This document shows positions 1 through 8,417 of a DNA stretch of 33,656 nucleotides, in pieces. A program made the translations under genes and the position numbers. Origin of the DNA: Achromobacter pulmonis (GTDB taxonomy: Bacteria > Pseudomonadota > Gammaproteobacteria > Burkholderiales > Burkholderiaceae_B); the NCBI RefSeq assembly GCF_902859765.1, contig NZ_CADIJV010000042.1, forward strand, positions 1 to 33,656, written 5' to 3'. The notes beneath the pieces are model-generated. The model was given only the letters and a program-made list of their open reading frames with translations. It searched no databases and had not been told where the DNA came from. How positions within the stretch are numbered: the stretch's first letter is position 1; every line of letters starts with the position of its first letter.

Positions 1-17
1 CGGGCATCGCGGCGGCG

Positions 18-1286
18 TCAGCGGCGGGCGCCGCGCCGGGCTGGGGTCGCGCCGGTGGCGGCGGCGTCTGGTTGCGCCACCGCGGCGAATTCGCGTTCGG
101 CGGCGGCCAGCACCGTGTCGATATGCAGGTGATCGAGCGCATAGCGCCGCGCCGCGGCGCCCAGCGTCTCACGGATCTGCGGATGGCTGGCCAGCTTGCG
201 CACCGCCTCGGCCATGGCGGCGGCGTCTTCGGGCGGGGTCGCCAGTCCGCAGCGCGCCACCACGCCGGCCAGTTCGGTGCCGCGCGCGGCCCCGCACACC
301 ACCGGGCGGCCGCTGGCCAGCATGCCGGTCAGCTTGGACGGCATGACCAGGTCCGCCGCGCCGGCGCGCTGCGGCAGCAGGTGGATGTCAGCGGTGTTCA
401 GCAGCGCGCCCAGCCGTTCGGCCGGCTGCAAGTCCAGGAAGCGCACCCGCGCCAGGCCTTGGCAGCGCGCCTGCAAGGGCGCGCGTTCCGGCCCCTGGCC
501 GCAGAACACGAACCAGAGCGCCTGCTCGCGTTCGAGCAGGCGGGCCACCTCGGCCAGCGTCTGCAAGCCCTGCTTGCCGCCCATATTGCCCGAATACAGC
601 GCCACCACCGCGTCAGCGGGAATGCCGAGTTCGGCGCGCAGATCGCCATCGCGGCCGGGCGCGATGGCCTCGACGTCGATCCAGTTGGGCAGCAGCACCG
701 CGCGCGCCGGGTCCACGCCCTTGTACAAGGCCAGATCGAGCATGCGGCCGGAGATGGTCGAGACGCGGTCGAAACGCCGCATCAGCCAGCGTTCCGCGCG
801 GCGCACGGCGGCGCGCAGCCCATTGCCCTTGAGCAGGCCCAGGTCGAACGCCGCGTCCACTTCGTAGTCCTGGATGTGCAGCCAGGCGCGCGCGCCGCAC
901 AGGCGCGCGGCCAGCCAGGCCGCCGGCGCGCAGAACAAGGCCGGCTCGACCACCACGATCAGATCGGGGCGGCCGGCCGCGGCGCGCAGCAGCGACGGCA
1001 GGCTCGATAGCGCGAAACTCGCCAGATGCAGCAGGCGCTTGGCGCCGCCGGGCCGGGCCGGCACCCACAGCGGCGCGCGCCGCACGTCGACGCCGGCGCG
1101 TGTCTCGCGCTGGTAGCGGCCGGCGCGATAGCCGTCGTGCACGCGCCATTGCGGGTAATAGGGCGGCGCGGTGACGACGCTGACCTGATGGCCGCGCGCG
1201 GCCAGCCATTCGGCCAGCTCGGCGCTGTATTTGCCGATGCCGGTCAGCTCTGGCGCGTAATTGATGCCATACAGGAGGATCTTCAT
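18..1286 (-). CDS. wcaI: WcaI-like GT4 glycosyltransferase of exopolysaccharide synthesis
   Basis: A cytoplasmic GT4 (GT-B fold) enzyme predicted to add a sugar to the lipid-linked polysaccharide repeat unit; in the colanic acid locus WcaI is regarded as a fucosyltransferase, but the donor here is inferred only. The 422-residue protein (E. coli WcaI is 407) opens with the family-typical MKILLYGINYAPELTGIGKY and APPYYPQW segments. The C-terminal nucleotide-sugar half carries YSGNMGGKQG (about 231-240) and PSKLTGML (about 316-323). I chose the ATG at 1286 because the conserved N-terminus begins there and it overlaps the TGA of the upstream acetyltransferase as ATGA. An ATG 51 bases further upstream would add a proline-rich stretch with no family support. 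There is no clear Shine-Dalgarno sequence, so translation is probably coupled. It is the last visible gene of the leftward operon, which may continue beyond the window edge. Confidence 0.88.
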   Translation of the reverse strand: MKILLYGINYAPELTGIGKYSAELAEWLAARGHQVSVVTAPPYYPQWRVHDGYRAGRYQRETRAGVDVRRAPLWVPARPGGAKRLLHLASFALSSLPSLLRAAAGRPDLIVVVEPALFCAPAAWLAARLCGARAWLHIQDYEVDAAFDLGLLKGNGLRAAVRRAERWLMRRFDRVSTISGRMLDLALYKGVDPARAVLLPNWIDVEAIAPGRDGDLRAELGIPADAVVALYSGNMGGKQGLQTLAEVARLLEREQALWFVFCGQGPERAPLQARCQGLARVRFLDLQPAERLGALLNTADIHLLPQRAGAADLVMPSKLTGMLASGRPVVCGAARGTELAGVVARCGLATPPEDAAAMAEAVRKLASHPQIRETLGAAARRYALDHLHIDTVLAAAEREFAAVAQPDAAATGATPARRGARR

Positions 1287-1843
1287 GCCGGCGGCGCCAC
1301 GCGGGGGCGGACGGGGCGGCAGGGATTGCCGTGGCACACCATGGCGGGCGGCAGGCTGCGGAACACCGAGCTGCGCGCGCCGACCACGGCTTCGCGTCCG
1401 ACTGTGACGCCGGGGCCGATGAAGACATCGGTGGCGACCCAGGCGCCGTCCTCGATGCGCACGGCGCGTTCGCGTAGCGGGAAATCGGGCTGCGCGGGGT
1501 CATGGTCGGCGGCGCACAGGTAGCTGCGCTGCGACACCACGGCATGCGCGCCAATGTGGATCGGCCCGAGGCTGTAGACCACCGCGTCGTCGCCGATCCA
1601 GGCATAGTCGCCGATCGTCACCTTCCAGGGATAGGTAACCGTGGCGCTGGGCCGGATCAGCACCTTGCGGCCGACCTGGGCGCCGAAGCGGCGCAGCAGC
1701 CAGCGCCGGAAGCCGTACGCCACTTGTGGCGACCAGCGGAACAGCGAACCCTGCACCAGCCACCACAATTGCACCATCAACGCCGAACGGCCGCGCTGGC
1801 CGGGCGCGACGGAGAATTGGTCGAGCCGCTGCAGGGCGCTCAT
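1283..1843 (-). CDS. wcaF: WcaF-like exopolysaccharide O-acetyltransferase
   Basis: A left-handed beta-helix (hexapeptide-repeat) acetyltransferase of 186 residues (E. coli WcaF is about 182), predicted to transfer acetyl from acetyl-CoA to a sugar of the repeat unit in the cytoplasm. Family hallmarks are YPWKVTIGDYAWIGDDAVVYS (split here: YPWKVTIGDY at 71-80 and AWIGDDAVVY at 81-90), SQRSYLCAADHDP (about 104-116) with the likely catalytic histidine, and isoleucine/valine-rich hexapeptides such as IGPGVTVG and AVVGARSSV. The ATG at 1843 overlaps the stop of the upstream GT2 (ATGA) and has GGAG seven bases before it. Its own stop overlaps the wcaI start. Acetylation of the polymer is inferred; which sugar is modified cannot be read from the sequence. 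Confidence 0.88.
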   Translation of the reverse strand: MSALQRLDQFSVAPGQRGRSALMVQLWWLVQGSLFRWSPQVAYGFRRWLLRRFGAQVGRKVLIRPSATVTYPWKVTIGDYAWIGDDAVVYSLGPIHIGAHAVVSQRSYLCAADHDPAQPDFPLRERAVRIEDGAWVATDVFIGPGVTVGREAVVGARSSVFRSLPPAMVCHGNPCRPVRPRVAPPA

Positions 1844-2724
1844 TTGGCCGCTCCGCTCAGGGCGTCGTCGCGCGCCGGATCCGCGGCCAGGCGCGCCTGG
1901 CGGAGTTCTTCGGTCTTGATGCGGATCTGCCAGTAATACATGGCGCGCGCCACCGCGTAGTCGAAGCCGGCGCGGCCATCGAGAAAGCCCAGGCGCAGCA
2001 GGTAGGAATGCAGGAATGCGACCGGCGCCTTGAACGGCATGGCCTGGAACAGGCGCTTGAGCAGGGCGCGCGCGCCCACGTTGGCCTCGCGCGGGTCGTT
2101 CATCAGGCCCTTGGTGCGCAGATTGGCTTCCCAGTCGGAATAGCGATTGTGCTTGTCGAAGTAGTGATAGAGCGAGTCGTGGTCGTTGTGTACCATGCGC
2201 TCGCGCAGCGCGAAGGTCTCGCCCTGCACCTGCGGTTGGTAGTGGCCTTCGACTTCCCACATGTGGGCCACGTCCAGGTCGTCGTAGTCCAGGAAGCGCG
2301 AGCGTTCGCGCGCCAGCAGCGCCAGCTTGTAGACGCGATGGCCGTGGCGCAGCTTGCGGCCGCAGAACACATAGTCGAACGGCACGAAGGCGCCGCCGGC
2401 GCCGGCGGCAAAGCGCGGCAGGGCGGCGCGGATCTCGGCGGCCAGTTCCGGCGTCATTTCCTCGTCGGCGTCGACGTACAGCACCACCGGGTGGCTGAAC
2501 GGCAGTTGTTCCAGGCACCACTGCTTCTTCTTCGGATACTTGCCGTTCCAGCTGAAGGTGCTGACCTTGGCGCCGAGCGCGGTGGCCATGGCGCAGGTCG
2601 CGTCGGTGCTGTTGGAGTCGACCACGAAGACCTCGTCGAAGTCGGCCAGCGCCTTCAGGCACTTGGCGATATTGCGTTCCTCATTCTTGGTCATGACGAC
2701 GACGGATACCGGTATCTTGGACAT
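1840..2724 (-). CDS. GT2-family glycosyltransferase (LPS-core/WaaE-like type)
   Basis: A single-domain GT-A glycosyltransferase of 294 residues. The N-terminal nucleotide-binding strand is VSVVVMTKNEERNI (6-19), followed by VVDSNSTD (34-41), and the metal-binding DXD motif lies in VLYVDADEE (D85 and D87). The MTKNEE opening and the KKKQW segment resemble the group that includes WaaE/KdtX-type beta-glucosyltransferases, but donor and acceptor cannot be assigned. No membrane segment is evident, so it probably acts at the cytoplasmic face on the undecaprenyl-linked intermediate. The ATG at 2724 is preceded by a good AGGAAAG ribosome site. It starts 13 bases after the upstream GT4 and overlaps the acetyltransferase by four bases, which places it firmly in the operon. 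Confidence 0.87.
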   Translation of the reverse strand: MSKIPVSVVVMTKNEERNIAKCLKALADFDEVFVVDSNSTDATCAMATALGAKVSTFSWNGKYPKKKQWCLEQLPFSHPVVLYVDADEEMTPELAAEIRAALPRFAAGAGGAFVPFDYVFCGRKLRHGHRVYKLALLARERSRFLDYDDLDVAHMWEVEGHYQPQVQGETFALRERMVHNDHDSLYHYFDKHNRYSDWEANLRTKGLMNDPREANVGARALLKRLFQAMPFKAPVAFLHSYLLRLGFLDGRAGFDYAVARAMYYWQIRIKTEELRQARLAADPARDDALSGAAK

Positions 2725-2737
2725 GATGCTTTCCTGT

Positions 2738-3868
2738 TCAGGACGCGCCGCGCCGCATCAGCGGCTGGAACAAGTCGATGACGTCGCGGCAATGCCGCTC
2801 CAGTGAAAAGGCGTCGGCGCGCGCCGGGCCTTCGGCCGCGAGGCGTTCGCGCATCTTGCCGTCGTAGGCCAGCCGGCGCACCGCCGCCGCCAGGGCGGCG
2901 GCGTCGCCCACCGGCACCAGCACGCCATAGCGGCCGGCGTCGAGGATTTCGGCGGGGCCGTGCGGACAATCGGTGGAAATGACCGGCACGCCCAGGCACA
3001 GCGCCTCGACCAGCACATTGCCGAAGCTTTCGCGCACCGAGGTCAGGGCGAAGGCGCCGGCGCCGGCAATCACGGGAAACGGGTTGTCGATGTGGCCGGC
3101 CAGGGTGACCGGACTGCGCGAGGGGCGCGCATCGATGCGCCTTTGCAGGGCGCCGTGCTCTGAGCCTTCGCCCAGGATGGTGAAGCGGATGCCGGGATCG
3201 TCCAGCAGCGCGGCGGCGTCGATCAGGGTGGCATAGTCCTTGACGGCCTCCAGGCGGCCCACCGCGACCACGTGGTAGGGCGCGCCGGCCGGGGCCGGGG
3301 CCGCGCCGCCCACGCTCTGCTCGCGCACGTCATCCAGCGGCACCCCGTTGTAGATGGTGCGCACCTTGCCGCGCAAAGGCGGGAACATGCTGACCAGGTC
3401 TTCCTTGACGCCGCGCGAGACGCCGACGACAGCGTCGTGGCGGCGGTAGGTCTGGCTCACCAGCCAGCATTTCAGGCGCCGCATGCGCGAGGCGCCGTAG
3501 TGAATGGCCGGGCTGCTGTGCTCGAAGGCGACGGTGGCGAAGTCGCCGCGCAATACCTTCTTGGCCAGCACCACCAGCATGTTGCACAGCAGCCCGTGCG
3601 AGCAGACAATGGCCGGCCGTTCGCGGCGGATCTGCGCCAGCAGGCGCGCGAACGCCAGCGGCAGCCGCAGCCGCAGGGCGGTCGGCGATTCGATCACCGG
3701 CAGCGCCCGGGTCACGCGCGGATTGGCGACGGGGTATTCGCGGTTGCGCGAGCGCAGCAGGAACAGCGAGGCTTCGACGCCCCGCTCGGGCAAGGCGTCG
3801 GCGATGAAGGCGACACATCTTCCCACGCCGCCGTGCAGGTCGGGCGCGACGAACAGGACATCAGGCAT
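2738..3868 (-). CDS. GT4-family glycosyltransferase
   Basis: A 376-residue GT-B glycosyltransferase with the typical two Rossmann halves: HGGVGR (12-17) in the acceptor half, VGRLEAVKDY (203-212) at the start of the donor half, ILGEGSE (231-237), and the E-x7-E nucleotide-sugar motif E280-SFGNVLV-E288. It is one of four glycosyltransferases of the locus besides WcaJ; the sugar is not predictable. I chose the ATG at 3868 because the conserved MPDVLFVAPDLHGGVGR begins there. The open frame continues upstream to 4027 but that part is a proline/arginine-rich shadow of the preceding gene. The chosen start overlaps the preceding Wzy-like gene by eight bases, consistent with translational coupling, and only a weak ribosome site is visible. 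Confidence 0.87.
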   Translation of the reverse strand: MPDVLFVAPDLHGGVGRCVAFIADALPERGVEASLFLLRSRNREYPVANPRVTRALPVIESPTALRLRLPLAFARLLAQIRRERPAIVCSHGLLCNMLVVLAKKVLRGDFATVAFEHSSPAIHYGASRMRRLKCWLVSQTYRRHDAVVGVSRGVKEDLVSMFPPLRGKVRTIYNGVPLDDVREQSVGGAAPAPAGAPYHVVAVGRLEAVKDYATLIDAAALLDDPGIRFTILGEGSEHGALQRRIDARPSRSPVTLAGHIDNPFPVIAGAGAFALTSVRESFGNVLVEALCLGVPVISTDCPHGPAEILDAGRYGVLVPVGDAAALAAAVRRLAYDGKMRERLAAEGPARADAFSLERHCRDVIDLFQPLMRRGAS

Positions 3869-5159
3869 GTGGCAGTACTCGCGATGACCGCCGGCGCGCG
3901 GTGTCCGGACGGGGGCTGGGCGCCGCGGACGCGGGCGCGGGCGTGGGCACGGGCATGGCCCGGGCATTGCGGATGAGCGACAGGCAATAACACAACAGAA
4001 AGCCGGTAAAGGCGGTCTTGGGGGCATAAGCCAGGCCGCCGGACAGCGAATCGATGAAGATATAGATCGGCGCCGTGGCCAGCAGGTAGCGTCGGTGCAG
4101 TTCCAGGCCAGGATGGGTGTAGCGCCGCGCCAGCGACAGCAGCAGGATCAGCAGGGGCGGCAGCATGATCATCACCGTGCCGACGATGCCGAACTTCATC
4201 AGGTAGAACGCCCAGGAGTTGTGCGCGAAGGTACTCAGTTCGAAACCGTTCTCGCCCATCACCCAGCTGCGAAAGCCTGCGCCCTTGCCGAACACCGGAC
4301 TTTCCGCGAACGAGTCCATCTGCCCCTGCATCTCCTGGATGCGGGCGCCGTAGCTGGAGTCCTCGTCGAGCCGCTCGACGCTGAAGATGCGGTTGCTCAG
4401 CACATCCAGATAGCCGATGCTGGCGAACACCAGCACTCCGGCCACAGCCGCCGGGGCGAAGATCAGCACCACCCGGCGGCGGATCTCCGGACCCGAGGCC
4501 AGCATCACGGCCAGCAGCACCGACACCATCAGCTGCAGGTACTGGCTGCGGTTCAGCGAGAACACCAGCGCCAGCAGCATATAGACCGTGAGCGCGTAGG
4601 CCTTGGGGCCGGAGACGTTGAGTGTCTTGCGGAAGTACAGCAGCGACACCACCCCGAAGGGAATCGCCCAGACGCCCAGGCGCACGTTGCGCAGTGGATT
4701 GGCCACGCTGAAGCCCTGCAGTTGCTCCAGCAGCATCAGTGTGGCCACGGCCAGGCAGGCCGCCACGATGTACTTCTGCAGCACCGCGTAGGCGGCCGGG
4801 CTATCGATATCCTTGTAGCAAAGGAAAGGCACGCTCAGGAAGTAGAAGACGATGCGCAGGTCACGCGCCACGTCGCCGCTTTCGATGCCGGGATGGTGCA
4901 GCGACACCAGCAGCAGGTACACCACCGACAGCACCTGCATGCCCAGCAGCATACCGAGCGCGCCGCGCGGCAGGGCATAGGCGGCTGGCTCGGCCAGCCG
5001 CAGGGCCTTGACCGCCAGGATGGCCACGAACAGCACATCGAAGGGCGACAGCTTGAAACTGCCCACCCCCAGGATGAAGTGGTCGTCGTTCAGCGCCAGC
5101 GCGGTGAATGCGAACAGTCCCAGCAGGTGCAGCGTGGAAAGGCGGCGGTGCGGATACAT
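3861..5159 (-). CDS. O-antigen ligase/polymerase-family membrane protein, Wzy candidate
   Basis: A polytopic inner-membrane protein of 432 residues with about ten hydrophobic segments and one large periplasmic loop (roughly residues 260-325) containing GARIQEMQGQMDSF, FGKGAGF and AHNSWAFY. The HNSWAFYLMKFGIVG stretch is the recognisable signature of the O-antigen ligase/Wzy superfamily (PF04932 type). As the only such gene in the locus, it is the likely Wzy polymerase that joins flipped repeat units in the periplasm; a ligase role cannot be excluded by sequence alone. The ATG at 5159 has GGAG eight bases upstream. The last 30 or so residues are low-complexity (Pro/Ala/Arg) and are encoded partly by an imperfect hexamer repeat; this tail is probably not needed for activity. 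Confidence 0.82.
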   Translation of the reverse strand: MYPHRRLSTLHLLGLFAFTALALNDDHFILGVGSFKLSPFDVLFVAILAVKALRLAEPAAYALPRGALGMLLGMQVLSVVYLLLVSLHHPGIESGDVARDLRIVFYFLSVPFLCYKDIDSPAAYAVLQKYIVAACLAVATLMLLEQLQGFSVANPLRNVRLGVWAIPFGVVSLLYFRKTLNVSGPKAYALTVYMLLALVFSLNRSQYLQLMVSVLLAVMLASGPEIRRRVVLIFAPAAVAGVLVFASIGYLDVLSNRIFSVERLDEDSSYGARIQEMQGQMDSFAESPVFGKGAGFRSWVMGENGFELSTFAHNSWAFYLMKFGIVGTVMIMLPPLLILLLSLARRYTHPGLELHRRYLLATAPIYIFIDSLSGGLAYAPKTAFTGFLLCYCLSLIRNARAMPVPTPAPASAAPSPRPDTARRRSSRVLPHA

Positions 5160-5186
5160 GGCGGCTCCGGGGCAGGGAAGGCGGGC

Positions 5187-6104
5187 TCAGTGCGCGGCCC
5201 AGTCGTCGCGCCCGAGCAGCTTGATGGCAAGCTTTTCGACCAGGTATGACAGGTCGCCCTGGCGCGCGTGCGCGGCGACCTGCGAGGCCCGGCAGGACAG
5301 GCCGAATAGCTTGCCCATGCCGGGCTCGGTGCGGCGGATGCGGTTGACGATCTGTTCGCGCTCTTCCAGCAGCACGTCCTGCATCAGCGCGGTCTTGGTT
5401 TCGTCGTGGGCGGTGTAGACGCCCATCGCGTCCGGCACGATCAGGTTCCTGCCCTCGCGCAGCAGCCGGCTCCACAGTTCCAGGTCCATGCAATAGCGCA
5501 TGCTTTCCTGCAGCAGGCCGTGCTTGCGCAGCAGGTCGCGGCGGAAGATGGCGGACTGGTTGGGGATCGAGGCCTTGACCACGGTGAGCGTGCCGCGGTT
5601 GACCGGGGTGTAGTGGATCTTGCGGAAGATGCGGTTGCCGGCGTCGGCCACGAACAGGTTGCCGCTGACGATGGGCGCCCGGCCCCGCGCCGCGGCCGCG
5701 CCCAGTTTGCGCAAGGCGCCCGGGTAGTACAGGTCGTCGGAATTCTGCCAGCCGACGTAGTCGCCGGTGGCGCGTTCGAAGCCCTTGTTGATGGCGTGCG
5801 ACTGGCCGCGGTCCGGGGCGCTTTCCCAGTAGGTCAGGTAGCGTTCGTACTTGCGGATGATGTCGACGCTGCCGTCGGTGGAGCCGCCGTCGATGATGAT
5901 GTACTCCAGCCGCGGATAACCATGGTTCAGCACCGAAATGATGGTGCGCTCCAGGAAGCGGGCCTGGTTGTACGAGGGCGTCACGATGGTCAGCTTGGGC
6001 AGCAGGCCGCCGGCGATCGGCGCGGGTGGACGCAGCTCGCGGACGAAGTCGATGAGCTGACGCGAGTACTCATTGTGGCGCTTGCGCATATAGGACCTCA
6101 GCAT
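5187..6104 (-). CDS. GT2-family glycosyltransferase
   Basis: A 305-residue GT-A enzyme. LTIVTPSYNQARFLERTI (38-55) is the nucleotide-binding start, IIIDGGSTDGS lies at 69-79, and the DRGQSHAINKGF region (98-109) leads to the metal site NSDD (121-124). These features match the WcaA/WfgS-like GT2 group found in many polysaccharide clusters; the transferred sugar is unknown. The start at 6104 is five bases after the stop of the flippase gene. An internal Met at residue 6 is an alternative start. No strong ribosome site is visible, which again suggests coupled translation. About 35 residues before the catalytic fold are basic and could mediate membrane association, which is inference only. Confidence 0.87.
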   Translation of the reverse strand: MLRSYMRKRHNEYSRQLIDFVRELRPPAPIAGGLLPKLTIVTPSYNQARFLERTIISVLNHGYPRLEYIIIDGGSTDGSVDIIRKYERYLTYWESAPDRGQSHAINKGFERATGDYVGWQNSDDLYYPGALRKLGAAAARGRAPIVSGNLFVADAGNRIFRKIHYTPVNRGTLTVVKASIPNQSAIFRRDLLRKHGLLQESMRYCMDLELWSRLLREGRNLIVPDAMGVYTAHDETKTALMQDVLLEEREQIVNRIRRTEPGMGKLFGLSCRASQVAAHARQGDLSYLVEKLAIKLLGRDDWAAH

Positions 6105-6109
6105 GATGG

Positions 6110-7426
6110 CTACCGGGTGGCCGCAGGCAGGGCGCCCGGGTAGTCGGGCCGGGATTGACGGATGGCGAGCGCCACGCCGGCCAGCGTGATCGCCGCATAG
6201 GCCATGCGGCCCCAGGCCGCGGCGTGTTCACCCGCCGCGTGCACCAGGACGGCCATGACGCCCAGCATGGCCAGGCCGCCCAGGCCGTTGAGAATCGCCA
6301 CCGCCCGCGAATTGCCCAGGCCGAGCAGCGAGAAATGCGCCGCCGCGTTCAATGACAGCAGGCCCGAGGCGATGATCAGCAGGCGGAACGTGCCCAGGTG
6401 GCCCTCGGCCACGGCATGCCCCAGCAGCAGGTCCAGCAGCGGCTGGCTGACCGCCAGCACCGCGACCGTGGCGCTGGCCGACAGCAGCAGATTCCACAGC
6501 ATCAGGCGGCGGATCTCTTCCTCGGCCGCGCCCGGGCGCGGCGGCGCGGCCGACAGGCGGCTGACGCGCGGCATGGCCTTCTGGAAGATCGCCACCGAGG
6601 CGGTGTGGATCATCTGTCCGACTTGCACGCCGACGGTATAGATGGCCAGGGCCGCCGGCCCCATCAGGCTGCCCACCAGCACCCGGTCGACCGAGCCGAA
6701 GGCCAGCGCGCTCAGGCTGTTGAGCCAGGACCAGCGCGAGAAGCGGAATGCGTCCAGCATGGCGCCGCGGTCGCGCACCGGGCGCACCAGCACATGGCCG
6801 TAGCGGCGCGCGAACACGCGCATCTTGACCGAGCCGGCCAGCAGCAGGCCAAGCGCCTGGGCCAGGCCGGTCCAGGTGGGCGAGGCAGTCAGCCAGGCGG
6901 TGGCGCAGGCCAGCGCCAGGGTGCCGCTGCGGCTGACCAGCTCGCACAGCGCGGTGGCGCGGAAGTCCTCGCGGCCCTTGAGGCAGCCGGACATCAGTTG
7001 GTCGTACTGCTGCGTCAGGTAGACCGCCAGCGCCGGCATGGCCAGCAGGGTGACGGCCACGCCGCCGAAGGTGGCGGCGGGCCAGCCCCACCAGGCCGCC
7101 AGCCACAACAGCGCGGCCACCAGCGTCACCACGCCCAGCGCGCAGCCGATCAGCGACATGGCCACGCCGGCCGCGCGGTAGGCGCCGCCGGGCTCGTGCA
7201 TGCGCTCGGACACCAGCTTGGTGGCGGTGACGGCGGCGCCCAGGTTGGCGGCATTGCCGAAGCCGGCCAGCGCGATGATCATCGAATACTGGCCGAATCC
7301 CACCGTGCCGAGCTGGCGGAACAGGATGGGCAGCGCCATCAGCGCCGCCACCGGGCCGATGCCGTATTCCACCAGCCCCCAGAACGAGGCATTGCCGGCG
7401 ACGTGCTTCCTGATGAGTCGGTACAT
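6110..7426 (-). CDS. wzx: Wzx-type polysaccharide flippase (MOP superfamily)
   Basis: A 438-residue integral membrane protein with about 12-14 hydrophobic segments, predicted to flip the undecaprenyl-diphosphate-linked repeat unit from the cytoplasmic to the periplasmic face. Sequence hallmarks are the amino-terminal LVEYGIGPVAALMALPILFR segment, GFGQYSMIIALAGF, and the central SVDRVLVGSLMGPAALAIYTVG, all typical of Wzx/MATE-related exporters. I use the ATG at 7426 (MYRLIRKHV). The frame stays open 27 codons upstream but that part is non-hydrophobic shadow sequence. The 31-base gap to fcl contains only a loose GAGAACAGG-like ribosome site. Substrate specificity cannot be predicted, but the neighbours imply a fucose-containing unit. 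Confidence 0.88.
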   Translation of the reverse strand: MYRLIRKHVAGNASFWGLVEYGIGPVAALMALPILFRQLGTVGFGQYSMIIALAGFGNAANLGAAVTATKLVSERMHEPGGAYRAAGVAMSLIGCALGVVTLVAALLWLAAWWGWPAATFGGVAVTLLAMPALAVYLTQQYDQLMSGCLKGREDFRATALCELVSRSGTLALACATAWLTASPTWTGLAQALGLLLAGSVKMRVFARRYGHVLVRPVRDRGAMLDAFRFSRWSWLNSLSALAFGSVDRVLVGSLMGPAALAIYTVGVQVGQMIHTASVAIFQKAMPRVSRLSAAPPRPGAAEEEIRRLMLWNLLLSASATVAVLAVSQPLLDLLLGHAVAEGHLGTFRLLIIASGLLSLNAAAHFSLLGLGNSRAVAILNGLGGLAMLGVMAVLVHAAGEHAAAWGRMAYAAITLAGVALAIRQSRPDYPGALPAATR

Positions 7427-7457
7427 CGGAATGGCCTGTTCTCGATAGGCGCGGCGG

Positions 7458-8411
7458 TCAGGCCACGGGCAGGGGTTGACGCGCCTGTTCGCGCAGGAAG
7501 TGACCATAGGCCAGCGTCACGCCATGGGCCAGGGCAATCTCCGGCTTCCAGCCGAGCGCGCGCACCCGGGACGAGTCCATCAGCTTGCGCGGCGTGCCGT
7601 CGGGCTTGCTGGCGTCATAGACGATCCGGCCCCGGTAGCCGACCACCTGCGCCACCACCCGCGCCAGCTCGGCGATCGACAGGTCCTCGCCGGCGCCGAT
7701 GTTGTAGATGCCTTCGGCGGCAGGCGTCTCCATCAGCATGACGCAGGCGCGCGCCAGGTCGTCCACGTACAGGAATTCGCGCAGCGGCGTGCCGCTCCCC
7801 CACAGGGTGACGCTGTCCTGGCCGGCTTCGCGGCCTTCGTGGAACTTGCGGATCAGCGCCGGCAGCACATGGCTGCTGTGCAGGTCGTAGTTGTCGCGCG
7901 GGCCGTACAGGTTGGTCGGCATGGCGCAGATGAAGCGCGCGCCGTACTCGCGCTGGTAGGCTTCGCACAGTTTCAGGCCGGCGATCTTGGCGATGGCGTA
8001 GGGTTCGTTGGTGGCTTCCAGCGGTCCGGTCAGCAGCGCGTCCTCGCGGATCGGCTGCGGCGCTTCGCGCGGATAGATGCAGGACGAGCCCAGGAACAGC
8101 AGCTTGCGCACCCCGGCCGCGTAGGCGGCGCGAATCACGTTGCACTGGATCATCAGGTTGCGGTACAGGAAGTCCACCGGATGATTCTGGTTGGCCAGGA
8201 TGCCGCCGACCTTGGCGGCGGCCAGGTACACCACGTCGACCGGCGTGGTCGAGAAGAAGCGGTGCACCTGGTTCTGGTTCTCCAGGTCCAGTTCGGTGTG
8301 GCTGCGCGTGATGATGTCGCGGTAGCCGCGCGCCTGCAGTTCGCGCACCAGCGCGGCGCCCACCATGCCGCGATGGCCCGCCACGAACACGCGTTGGTCC
8401 GGATTGCTCAT
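7458..8411 (-). CDS. fcl: GDP-L-fucose synthase (GDP-4-keto-6-deoxymannose epimerase/reductase)
   Basis: Catalyses the NADPH-dependent 3,5-epimerisation and 4-reduction of GDP-4-keto-6-deoxy-D-mannose to GDP-L-fucose, the step after Gmd. The 317-residue short-chain dehydrogenase-fold protein (E. coli Fcl/WcaG is 321) shows the cofactor loop GHRGMVG (12-18), the AAAKVGGILAN segment typical of this family, the SSC at 109-111, and the catalytic Y138-x3-K142 in NEPYAIAK. The ATG at 8411 has AAGGA nine bases upstream and lies six bases after the gmd stop. The gene completes the GDP-fucose pathway and is strong evidence that the polymer carries fucose. Confidence 0.96.
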   Translation of the reverse strand: MSNPDQRVFVAGHRGMVGAALVRELQARGYRDIITRSHTELDLENQNQVHRFFSTTPVDVVYLAAAKVGGILANQNHPVDFLYRNLMIQCNVIRAAYAAGVRKLLFLGSSCIYPREAPQPIREDALLTGPLEATNEPYAIAKIAGLKLCEAYQREYGARFICAMPTNLYGPRDNYDLHSSHVLPALIRKFHEGREAGQDSVTLWGSGTPLREFLYVDDLARACVMLMETPAAEGIYNIGAGEDLSIAELARVVAQVVGYRGRIVYDASKPDGTPRKLMDSSRVRALGWKPEIALAHGVTLAYGHFLREQARQPLPVA

Positions 8412-8417
8412 GGCGGA

